This document shows, in pieces, positions 24,788 through 36,700 of a stretch of DNA of 64,000 nucleotides. The stretch lies in NCBI RefSeq assembly GCF_040958095.1, contig NC_091172.1, forward strand, positions 7,295,314 to 7,359,313. The letters run 5' to 3'. The DNA comes from Procambarus clarkii. Its lineage: Eukaryota; Arthropoda; Malacostraca; Decapoda; Cambaridae. The translations under genes were made by a program, and so were the position numbers. Within the stretch, counting starts at the first letter, position 1, and every line of letters starts with the position of its first letter. A model generated the notes under the pieces. It was not told the origin of the DNA, did no database searches, and saw nothing but the letters and a program-made list of their open reading frames with translations.

Positions 24788-25734
24788 AAAGTGGTACCTT
24801 GGTTTTTCAATTTAATCCGTTTCCAGTGACAGGTCTTGTGCCAAAAATTCACAACCCAAAACACATTTTCCCATGAAAGGTAATTTAAATTTAATTAATC
24901 CATTCCACACTCCCCAAAACATTAACTTCTAAATACATTTCATACATAATACACACAAATATTTTGTACTGTACTATAGGTATAGCTTGCCCTTTATTGT
25001 ACTGTACTATAAGGTATAGCTTGCCCTTTATTGATGACTCTTGTTGACATATGGAAGATGGTGAGGAGGAGAGGTGTTTAGAAGGGGGAGTCCCCTTTCA
25101 TTATAACATCAGATAGTGATGACTTCTCTGGGGGTGCTTTCTCTCCTATGGTTTGCAGGCATACCACTAGAACCTGCTTGTGGCTTACTGCTTGCTTGTC
25201 TTACTAAGAATCTGTCAAAAGACACATGTTTTGTCCTACATTTTAACACTTGTCTGTAGTGAGACATCACATTGTCATTCTAAAGGTCACTGCAATGGCC
25301 TGCTACAGCTTTATCTGAGTTTTTTCAACAAAGCATTGCAGTTTCTTCCCAAACTTCACGCATTTATTAATGAAGAAGAGACATCCTCTACTCACAACTA
25401 TTTTCTTAGGTTGAACCTTATCATGACTTTCTTGGGGCCCATGGCATTATAATAATTACTTTCATGCTCAAAAATAAAAAAAGCAGAAAAACAATTAACT
25501 TCTTTACAAAGAATTCAAGCGCGATTGTCACTAAGTGGGAGGCACTGGTAAACTGAAGCATGGTTGCTCGTGCCATCAGGAACCATGCGCTCAATTGACC
25601 TATACATGTATCAACAAAGTCGCAAGGCGAGGCAAAGGTCGTAACATGATTCAAATTTTCCAACAAAATTGAGACCATAACCCAAGGAATTTATAAAAAA
25701 GGATGTTCGCTACCCGAGGTTCCACTGTAGTTGT
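24788..25734. mobile_element. pogo/Tigger-like MITE
   Basis: The left end AAGTGGTACCTTGGTTTTTC and the right end ...TACCCGAGGTTCCACTG are inverted terminal repeats of the CAGTGGWACCTCGG type. TA lies directly outside both ends. Just inside is the AATCC..TTCC pattern common in such elements. No transposase frame is seen. Part of the left end (AAATATTTTGTACT) recurs at 28745-28942. Confidence 0.65.
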
Positions 25735-25913
25735 AAGATAAGCTGGTCCTTGAGTGTACAGCCTCTTAGATAAAGCTTTTGGCAGTACTGTATGTACAGT
25801 ATTCACATCTGTGCACTATAGTTGCTCAAAATTATGTGTAACTACATCATTCACATCTATTATTTTCAGATTGCTCAACATCACTTCTAGGTTAAAACTA
25901 CAGTATATTCAGT

Positions 25914-25953
25914 ATGCCAGATTCCAGTGACTTAGAGACACTCTTGCCTGAAG
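25914..25953 (+). CDS. SLC49A4: SLC49A4-like exon 1 (start codon)
   Basis: ATG at 25914 encodes MPDSSDLETLLPE plus one base, and the exon ends at the donor GAAG|GTATGTG. It is too short to stand out as an ORF; it was chosen because its phase (1) fits exon 2 and because human SLC49A4 likewise has an acidic N-terminus with a dileucine. AG at 25911-25912 two bases before ATG is a possible acceptor, so an upstream 5' UTR exon is likely. Confidence 0.65.
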
Positions 25954-27438
25954 GTATGTGTGTGTATTAGTCATGGTCACATTTTTTCAATTAATTATCT
26001 TATAAAAGACTTGAATTTGTTTACTTCTAGTACAGTATTTTATTGCTTTCAAATATGGAAAGTTACAATCTTTTTAAATGTCAAATATATATTTAAAAAT
26101 ATAATTGCTGTTAAACTATTTTTATGTGCATGTTAAAGCTCAGAATTTTTAATAGTGTATTTCCTTAAAAATAATGCTTTTTAATAAATGATGATAAAAA
26201 GATCCCTTATTGTCTCTTAAATGAGATTCATTATTTGGGCATTTCATATTATGGGCATATAATTAAATTTACTTTTTGTACTTTGCTCATGCCCTCATTT
26301 TTATTGATATCGGAAAAATGTCGGCCAAATTTGAGAAATATCAGGTAATAATTAGTGGCAGCAGTCTTCACACCTTAAAATTTTACTCCAGATTTGAAAC
26401 GCCTTGTTCTCTAATTTTGTGAGTGTCTGAGATCAGTCCATTATCACCACACAGTAATCTGTATTGTTCCCTTCATTGGGATTGGGATGTGTACTTGTGT
26501 GTTATGTTTGCTTAGCCAGGTTAAAAAATAACATTTTTATCATCTATGAGTATATTTAGTTAATGATTATTTATTCCTTTTATCGTAAAAGTATTAGCTG
26601 TCCCAAATGACAGCAGAGTACAGTATATTACTGCATATGCAGTATTTGTTTCATTTGAACTCATTTAAGTTTGTATTTCAATTTAAAACATGCATTCTGT
26701 ACTTTATTTTTCAGTTCATGAAGAATCTTTGTTGATATCAAGTGTTGAAGTGAAAGTATACAAACGACGATGGTGGATTCTCTTTTTGTTTGCTGGGATT
26801 GGATTCATGCAGGTAAGAGATTTATTTAATTTGAATGTAAATGTAGTTACTTTATTGAGTAGACCTAAACAGTTTTATTGGTGTTTAGTACTTGATGTAT
26901 CTTCACTCTTTCAAATTTTATCATTGTGGTTTTCAGTGTGCAGTCTGGAACACATGGGGACCAATCACCTCTTCTGTAAAGATAGCTTATCCTAACTGGG
27001 ATGATGCTGAAGTTGCTTTGCTTTCCATGTGGGGGACGATCACAATGATCATGGGGCTGGCCCCTATGACACTGCTGCTCCAGACAAAAGGTGCGTTGCA
27101 TGGTAGAAGCTTGGGGCTCTGCTGAAAATACACGGCACAGACAAAAGCTGTACTTATATTGTTACTTTAATATTTTGTGTATATTGCCAGGTTTTTAAGG
27201 GTTTGAGGGACAGAGAGACTGAGAGGGACAGAGAGACTGAGAGGGACAGAGAGACTGAGAGGGACAGAGAGACTGAGAGGGACTTAGAGGGGAGAGGGAC
27301 AGAGAGGGGGGGGGGGGAAGAGACGGGGTGAGAGGGGGGGGAAGAGACGGGGTGAGAGGGGGAGAGAGAGACGGGGTGAGGGGGAGAGAGAGAGAGAGAG
27401 AGAGAGAGACGGGGGGGGGGGGGAGAGAGAGAGAGACG

Positions 27439-27471
<33 letters not shown>

Positions 27472-27474
27472 GGG

Positions 27475-27513
<39 letters not shown>

Positions 27514-27660
27514 GGGGGGAGAGAGAGAGAGAGAGAGACGGGGGGAGAGAGAGAGAGAGAGAGACACGGGGGGAGAGAGAGAGACACGGGGGGAGAGAGA
27601 GAGAGACACGGGGGGAGAGAGAGAGAGAGACGGGGGGAGGGAGAGAGAGAGAGAGACGGG

Positions 27661-27693
<33 letters not shown>

Positions 27694-27741
27694 GGGGGGA
27701 GAGAGAGAGAGACGGGGGGAGAGAGAGAGAGAGAGAGACGG

Positions 27742-27774
<33 letters not shown>

Positions 27775-27871
27775 GGGGGAGAGAGAGAGAGAGAGAGAGA
27801 GAGACGGGGGAGAGAGAGAGAGAGAGAGAGACGGGGGGGGAGAGAGAGAGAGAGACGGGGGGAGAGACGGG

Positions 27872-27904
<33 letters not shown>

Positions 27905-30673
27905 GGGGGGAGGGAGAGAGAGAGACGGGGGGAGGGAGAGAGAGAGAGAGAGAGAGACGGGGGGAGGGAGAGAGAGAGAGAGAGAGAGACGGGGGGAGGG
28001 AGAGAGAGAGACGGGGGGAGGGAGAGAGAGAGACGGGGGGAGGGAGAGAGAGAGACGGGGGGAGGGAGAGAGAGAGACGGGGGGAGGGAGAGAGAGAGAC
28101 GGGGGGAGGGAGAGAGAGAGACGGGGGGAGGGAGAGAGAGAGACGGGGGGAGGGAGAGAGAGAGACGGGGGGAGGGAGAGAGAGAGACGGGGGGAGGGAG
28201 AGAGAGAGAGAGAGACGGGGGGAGGGAGAGAGAGAGAGAGAGACGGGGAGAGAGAGAGAGAGACGGGGAGAGGGGGGGAGAGAGAGAGAGAGACGGGGAG
28301 AGGGGGGGAGAGAGAGAGAGAGACGGGGAGAGAGAGAGAGAGAGAGAGAGAGACGGGGAGAGGGGGGGAGAGAGAGAGAGAGACGGGGAGAGAGAGAGAG
28401 AGACGGGGAGAGAGAGAGAGAGACGGGGAGAGGGAGGGGTAGACAGAGAGAGAGACTGACTTGACTGGCTTACTGTCAATCAGTCAGATTGACCCGAGTG
28501 ACTGACTTGACTGACCAGACCTGACCTGACCTGGCTGGGGCCGGGCTGGACTGAACCGGACATTTCAGTCTCGGAAAAGAAAAAAAGTCTATGGAAAGGT
28601 TCTTAGTGAGACAAATATGCAATGAGCCACAACTAGGTATGTAGGCAAAACGTAGGGGAGAGAGTACCCCCAGAGAAGTCCTCACTGCCTCTGTTCCCAC
28701 CCCCCCTCTCCATACTGTCTTCCATATGCCAACAGGTCATCACTAAAGGTAAGCTATAACTAGTACATAATAAACACAAATATTTTGTACTATAGTATGT
28801 ATGAAATGTATTTTGAAGTTAATATTTTTGGGGGTGTGGAACGAATTGATACAATTTACATTATTTCTTACGAGAAGATTTGTTTTGGGTTACGAGCCAT
28901 CTCTGGGGGAACGGATTAAATTCATAAACAAAGGTACCACAGTACAGCCTCTGTACAGTGGGGATATCCAAAGAGAACTTGATGAGAAGCAGCCATGAAA
29001 CTCTTGCATCTGAAGAGACGGGCCTACTACAGACCATATGGCAGCAGATACCACCCTCTAGGATGATACCCTATATTACACATACCCCAACAGTGTTAAA
29101 AACATACAGGGAGGAAATCAATAAATTATGGCAATGGATGGAAGACACCTTTTAAGGTTCACCCAGCATGAAGGAACTTCGCTTTGAACCCCCTTCCCCA
29201 CCCCAATTGCGGTTTTTCACTTAGACATGCTGGTAAGGGCACATTTTCCTGCCCACCTGAGCTATTTTTGGAGGGACAGTGAATGGGAACCTAACCTTCG
29301 CCTAATTGAACCCCTCGCCTATCCGAACCCCTCGCCTCACCCGACCCCCACCTCACCCAACCCCCACCTCACCTAACCCCACTTCACCTGATCCCCCCAC
29401 AACACCTGATCCCCCCTCACCTGACCCCCCCCACACCTCACCTCCACCTCCACCTAACCTCCACCTCCACCTAACCTCCACCTCCACCTAACCTCCACCT
29501 CACCCTCCCCTTATCTCATGTCACCCTCGCTTCACCTCACCCTCATCTCGCCCTCGCCTCGCCCTCACCTCACCTCGCCATTACCTCCTCTTGCCCTCAC
29601 CTCACCCTAGCCTCACCTCACCCTCATCTCATGCCATTCTCACCTCACCCTCATCTCATGCCATTCTCACCTCACCCTCATCTCATGCCATTCTCACCTC
29701 ACCCTCATCTCATGCCATTCTCACCTCACCCTCATCTCATGCCATTCTCACCTCACCCTCATCTCATGCCATCCTCACCTCACCCTCATCTCATGCCATT
29801 CTCACCTCACCCTCATCTCATGCCATTCTCACCTCACCCTCATCTCATGCCATCCTCATCTCACCCTTGCCTCTCCCTCACCTCACATCGCCCTCAACGC
29901 ACCTAACCCTCGCCGCGCCCTCGCCTCACCTCGCCCTAGCCTCGCCGCGCCCTCGCCTCACCTCGCCCTAGCCTCGCCGCGCCCTCGCCTCACCTCGCCC
30001 TAGCCTCGCCGCGCCCTCGCCTCACCTCGCCCTAGCCTCACCGCGCCCTCACCTCACCGCGCCCTCTCCTCGCCCTCGCCTCACCTCACCTCGCCCTCCC
30101 CTCGCCTCGCCCTCACCTAGCCTAACCTATCCTGCAAACTGAAGATGATACTCTACAGACTGAAATACACATGGTTACAGATGCTTTAATATTTATGGAA
30201 CCAAGCAACCACAAGAAGGCATTTCATTATGCAGGCAATGAGTCACAATAACGTGGCTAAAGTATGTTGACCAGACCACACACTAGAAGGTAAAGGGACG
30301 GCGATGTTTCGGTCCGCCCTGGACCATAACTGGCCGACCCCTCACAGTGTTCAAGAGAGAACTGGATAAGCACCTCCAAAGGATACCTGATCAACCAGGC
30401 TGTGACTCATACGTCAGGCTGCGAGCAGCCGCGTCCAACAGCCTGGTTGATCAGTCCGGCAACCAGGAGGCCTGGTCGACGACCGGGCCGCGGGGACGCT
30501 AAGCCCCGGAAGCACCTCAAGGTAAGGTAAGGTAACCATTCTCAAGTCGATTGACAATCGACTTGAGAATGGTCCAGGACGGACCGAAATGTCGTCGTCC
30601 CTTCACCTTCTAGTGTGTGGTCTGGTCAACAGGCATTTCATTACATTCAATGCTGGCGTATTGTCAATCCTTG

Positions 30674-30704
<31 letters not shown>

Positions 30705-33700
30705 CATACTTGCCTAATTGTGCTTGCGGGGGTTGAGCTCTGGCTCTTTGGTCCCGCCTCTCAACTGTCAATCAACAGGTGTACAGGTTCCTGAGCCTAT
30801 TGGCCTCTATCATATCTACACTTGAAACTGTGTATGGAGTCAGCCTCCACCACATTACTTCCTAATGCATTCCATTTGTCAACCACTCTGACCCTAAAAA
30901 AGTTCTTTCTAATATCTCTGTGGCTCATTTGGGCACTCAGTTTCCACCTGTGTCCCCTAGTGTGTGCCCCTTGTGTTAAATAGCCTGTCTTTATCTACCC
31001 TGTCAATTCCCTTGAGAATCTTGAATGTGGTGATCATGTCCTCCTAACTCTTCTGTCTTCCAACGAAGTGAGGTTTAATTCCCGTAGTCTCCGCGTAGCT
31101 CATACCTCTCAGCTCGGGTACTAGTCTGGTGGCAAACCTTTGAACCTTCTCCAGTTTACTCTTATGCTTGACTAGATATGTACTCCATACTGGAGCCGCA
31201 TACTCCAGGATTGGTCTGACATATGTGGTATATAATGTTCTGAAAGATTCCTTACACAAGTTTCTAAAGGCCGTTCTTATGTTAGCCAACATGGCATATA
31301 CCGCTGATGTTATCCTCTTGATATGAGCTTCAGGGGACAGGTCTGGCGTTATATCAACCCCCAGGTCTTTCTCTCTCTCTCTGACTCCTGAAGTATTTCA
31401 TCTCCCAAATGATACCTTGTATCTGGTCTCCTGCTTCCTACCCCTATCTTCATTACATTACATTTGCTTGGGTTAAACTCTAACAACCATTTGTTCGACC
31501 ATTCCTGCAGCTTGTCCAGGTCTTCTTGAAACCTCAAGCTGTCCTCCTCTGTCTTAATCATTCTCATAATTTTGGCATCGTCAGCAAACATTGAGAGGAA
31601 TGAGTCTATACCCTCCGGGAGATCATTTACGTATATCAGAAACAGGATAGGTCCAAGTACAGAGCCCTGTGGGACTCCACTGGTGACTTATGCCAATCTG
31701 AGGTCTTGCCCCCTCACTGTAACTCTCTGCTTCCTATTGCTTAGGTACTCCCTTATCCACTGGAACACCCAGTTACCCCTGCCTGTTTCTCCAGCTTATG
31801 CATCAGCCTTTTATGGGGTACTGTGTCAAAGGCTTTCCGACAGTCCAAAAAAATGCAGTCCGCCCATCTTTCTCTTTCTTGCTTAATCTTTGTCACCTGA
31901 TCATAGAATTCTATTAAGCCTGTAAGGCAAGATTTACCCTCCCTGAACCCATGTTGATGGGTTGTCACGAAGTCTCTTCTCTCCAGATGTGTTACTAGTT
32001 TTTTTCTCGCAATCTTCTCCATCACCTTGCATGGTATACAAGTCAAGGACACTGGCCTGTAGTTCAGTGCCTCTTGTCTGTCACCCTTTTTGTATATTGC
32101 CTGGATTGTATATTACCTACTTTGCCTATTGCTACATTAGCCGTCTTCCATATTTCTGGTAGGTCTCCCGTTTCCAGTGACCTACTATACACTATGGAGA
32201 GTGGCAAACAAAGTGCTCCTGCACACTCTTTCAATACCTATGGTGAGATTCCGTCCGGCCCAACAGCTTTTCTCACGTCCAGCTCCAATAGGTGCTTCTT
32301 GACCTCATCTCTTGTAATTTCGAACCTTTCCAAGGTCACCTGGTTTGCTGCCACCTCTCCTAGCGCCGTGACTTCTCCTTGTTCTATTGTAAAGACCTCC
32401 TGGAACCTTTTGTTGAGTTTCTCACACACCTCTTTGTCATTCTCTCTGTACCTGTCCTCACCCATCCTAAGTTTCGTCACCTGTTCCTTCACTGTTGTCT
32501 TCCTTCACATGTGACTGTGTAATAGTTTTGGTACGGTCTTGACTTTGTTAGCTATATCATTTTCATACCTATTTCTCAGCTGCTCTTCTCATACTAACAT
32601 ACTCGTTCCTGGTTCTCTGGCATCTCTCTGTCAGGTGTTCTGTTATTACGGAAATTCCTCCATGCTTTTTTGTTCAGCTCCTTTGCTTTCATACATTCCC
32701 TAGTAAACCATGGATTCTTCTTTTTCTTCTCTGTTTTTTCCTGTTGGGTCGGGACAAACCTGCTTACAGCCTCCTGACACTTTTGGGTAACATAGTCCAT
32801 CATGTCTTGTACGGACTTGGTTCTGAATTCTGTGTCCCATTGTATATCCCTAAGGAATTTATTCATCTCCTCATAGTTTCCTTTTCGGTACGCCAGCCCT
32901 TTGTTTCCCAGTTCTTTTTTTGGGGAAATAATTCCTAGCTCAACCAGGTACTCAAAGCAGAATACACTATGATCACTCATTTCCAGAGGGGCTTCCAACT
33001 TAACTTCCCTTATATCTGACTCATTTAGGGTAAATATCAGATCAAGCAAGGCTGGTTCGTCCTCTCCTCTCATTCTTGTCGGTCCCTCGACGTGTTGACT
33101 TAGAAAGTTTCTTGTTGCCACGTCCAACAGCTTAGTGCTCCATGTGTCTGGTCCTCCATGTGGGTCTCTGTTCACCGAATCTATCTTCCCCTGGTTGAAG
33201 TCTCTCATGATTAGTAGTCTGGATCCATTCCTGTTAGCCACAGAAGCTGCTCTCTATTATATTGATGGTGGCCATGTTGTTTCCATCATATTCCTGTGTG
33301 TGTGTGTGTGTATGTACATATATATATTAATTATATAATAACAAATGACTTGATAATGGTCCAGGACGGATCGAAACATTGTCTATTCTCTATCTTCTGA
33401 TGTGTGGTTTGGCCATCATAATAACTAGAACTTTCCACTGTTGCAGGTATTCGCGTTGCCTTGCTGTTAACAGCTTTTCTAATGGCTCTAGGAACCTCAG
33501 TTAGGTGTATTGCCACAGAGGAAAGAACCTTTACTATGTAAGTTAATTAAGAAATTTGTCATTATGGAAACTGATTATGAAAATTACTTTTTTTTTCTCA
33601 AACTTGTTAGGTGTATTTCCATGTGTGGAAAAAGATGCAAACATACAAATATTGCTTTTCATAGCTGCTTTTTTTTTTTTTTTTTCTTAATTTGTGAGTG

Positions 33701-36700
33701 CTAACACCTTAGTTGTTTCTGATTATACCTGTGTGCATCATGTAGGTGGTGGATCTAGTTGTGAATACAGTTAATCTAAAGGATAAGATAAATGACTTAA
33801 GTTTCTTTGATCACTATAATTTCTGAGCTTGCTTATTCAGCTGCTGGCAAATGATTTCCTATTGGTGGGAACAATAAGCCTGTTACACTTAATGAGTCCC
33901 CCACCCGAATGCCAACTTCTGACCTTTTCCAGGATGCAGCCCACTATAGTTGCCTAAATCTTGGGTACCTATTTACTGCTAGGTGAGCAGAGACCTTGGG
34001 TGAAAGGAAATGCATGTCCTGGTGCAAAAATCGAACCTAAGGACCTTCTGGTTATGAACCGACTGCACTGACTAAAACAAAGGTCAAGGTCAAGCCAGGT
34101 CTTAGCTTTTTGAACAAGTTTTCTGCCTGGGCTTTGGTGCCTTAAGGGTGCGGGTTGTTGTTGCAGAGTTTAGAGTTTTCAAATCCCCCTTCCATGTACA
34201 AATTTGATTTGAGGGAGACCCCCCTTTCCCCCTGGGTTCATTTCCGAATTCCTTTGGGTTCTTTGGTTTTGTCTTTCCGGAGGTTTTCTGCCTCTTGGAT
34301 TTCCCTTGCGGATGTTTGGGAGGCTCTTGGTGCCTACCTCCTGTGTGACCCGGAATTTGCCTTTCTTATGGACTCGGTCTCTTTTGAGTTCTGTTCCTCT
34401 TCCCCATACTGGGTGCATTTTGAGGTCCCTATGTCTTCCTGGCTTGCAGACTGCCCTCTCTGTGCCGAGGGCTTGGCACAGTTTTTGTCGTACCCACGAG
34501 CTTGAGTGGCATGAGGTCTCATCGGTGCTGCAGGTTTTCTTGGGAGGCTCTCTTGAGTTCCTCAACGACGTCCTTTATGCCTCTGCATTTTCTCGTGAGG
34601 TTGCGTTGCAGTAGTTGTACACTCGGATCCCTGTGCTCTCGGGTGCCTTGGTTGCTGATGATCACCGTACTTGTGTTCATTTGGCTTCGGTCTTGCGCTT
34701 CTTTAGCCTTCTGGAACTGTCTCCGGACTGGCTTGCGGAGGATGTGGAGACGTCGAGTGCCGGGTCTTCGACTAGGGTTTTTGATTCCTTTTTGTCCGTT
34801 GTTGTTTTCTACAGACATTGCGACTCAGTTTTTGGTGGTGGAATCATCCAGTTGCCATCCTATTTCTGATTTGTTGGTGCCTTGGGGAAAGGGGGGTCAT
34901 TCTCGCTCTAACTGGGGGGAAGTTGTTCCAGGGCTCGGGCTTTGGTAGCTCGAAGTGGGTCATTGGTGCCAGCTTCTGCACCTGCGTCTCATCTGTGACC
35001 TTCTTTGTCTGGTTGGCACTGTGGTTGTTCTGCTTGGAGGTCGGTTTCCCGGAGGTTGCGTCGGCCCTTTCGCAGGCGCCTTGTTGATGGGGCAATGGGG
35101 GGGAGGGGTGGGTGCGGTTGGTCCTATTTGACTGCGCTTGGTTCCATGATTCGTGTCCTCCGGCTTTGGTGTCACTGGGCGGCTGCTCATCCTCCTAGGA
35201 GGTTCAGTCCTGGTGGGGGCAGGCTTCCTCCCTGTCGCTTTGTCGGGTCATTCTGGAGTGGGTACGCTTGGGCGTGATTGAAACAATCTTGTTCCTCAAG
35301 TGGGTTTCTCGGCTGTTCCAAGTTCCGAAACGGGACAGCACAGATCTTTGGTTCATTTTGGATTTGTCCCGTCTGACCCTTTGGATTCCTTGATCCTCCT
35401 TTCGGATGACCATTCTCTGCCAGGTCTGGCTTCTTCTCAATCCGGATGCTTGGATGGTGTCCCTGGACCTCAAGGATGCGTATTGGCATGTTCCTATTCA
35501 TCCGGGGTTCAGGGACTGGTTATGTTTCATCGTGGGGCATCAAGCTTATTGCTTTCACTTCCTTACATTTGGGCTGAATCTGGCACCTCACATTTTTATG
35601 CATCTTACCCGGGGATATGATGGCCCGTCTGCTTCTCCTAGATGTTAGAGTGTTGGCCTACCTCGAAGACTGGTTGGTCTGGGCTCCCAGCCGGTCTGCA
35701 TATTTGGGATTTGGTTCTTTCCCAGCTCGTCGTGTTCGGGTTCCTGGTGAACTGGAGAAAGTGCCATTTGGTTTCTTCCCAGGTTCGGACTTGGCTGGGC
35801 CTGATTTGGGATTCTTGGACGGCGTTCGTGTCCCTCCCTCCCTCCTGCGGCGTTGCTCCAGCTGCGGTCCCGCTTTCGGCTGTTTTTGGAGGGGTCCCAG
35901 GTCACCTGTTGCTCTCTTGAGCAGCTGTGTGAGAATCTGAACTTCACCTTGCTGGTTTTTTTCCGCTGGGTTGTGTTTAGCTTCGGGGGCTGTTCTGGTT
36001 CCTTCAAAGCAGTCCCTTCTACTGCTCTCACGATTGCTGGGTTCATCTCAGAGGCCTTGCATTGGTTGCTGCATCTCCGGCTTCCTCTTCAGATTTTTGG
36101 GGAGTTCATTGCCTTGGTGCCTACCCGTTCCTTCGCTCAATGTGTTCACGGACACCTTCCCAGCAAACACAAATCATAACTGACCCTACTTTCTGCCTGT
36201 TACAACTTGTAATAAAGTTGTTACATCTTGGTACAACGTTTTTATGATGTATTAGAACGTTGTTACAACTTGCTATATTAGTTGTTACAACTTGTTAGGT
36301 GTTAAAACTTGTTCTAACGATGTAGCAATGTTGTAGTTTCATTATGTGTTTGGCAGGTCGTCCCTTAGCTGGGGTTTTGTGACCAGTGTTCACCAGGCCG
36401 TTCAGGGTCGTTGGGGTCTGTCATTCCATTGGGCTCACAGCACGGTGCAGGAGTTCGCGGCGGTGTGGCTCTTACTGCGGCGGATTCGGCTCGCTTGAGG
36501 CTGTGTGATCCGGTTCCATTTGGACTATGCCCCAGTGGTTTATTGTCTGTACTTTGGAGGGGGGTGGTGATTTGCTTCGACCCACAGTTTTGTGGGGCTG
36601 GTTGCTTTGACTGGCTCATCTACTGAGTTTTCTGGGTTTAGCTCTCCATGCAGTTCACATCCGAGGGGTGTCCAACGTCCTGGCAGACGCCTGTTCTGGT

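Noticed and set aside
27154..28479. Long Ser/Leu/Pro and Arg/Glu/Gly ORFs on both strands
   Set aside because: Produced by the GA/G tract; no start context, no domain, sequence purely repetitive.
28958..29155. 65-codon frame as a possible host exon
   Set aside because: No motif, no convincing splice sites, and it does not fit the phase of the SLC49A4-like exons.
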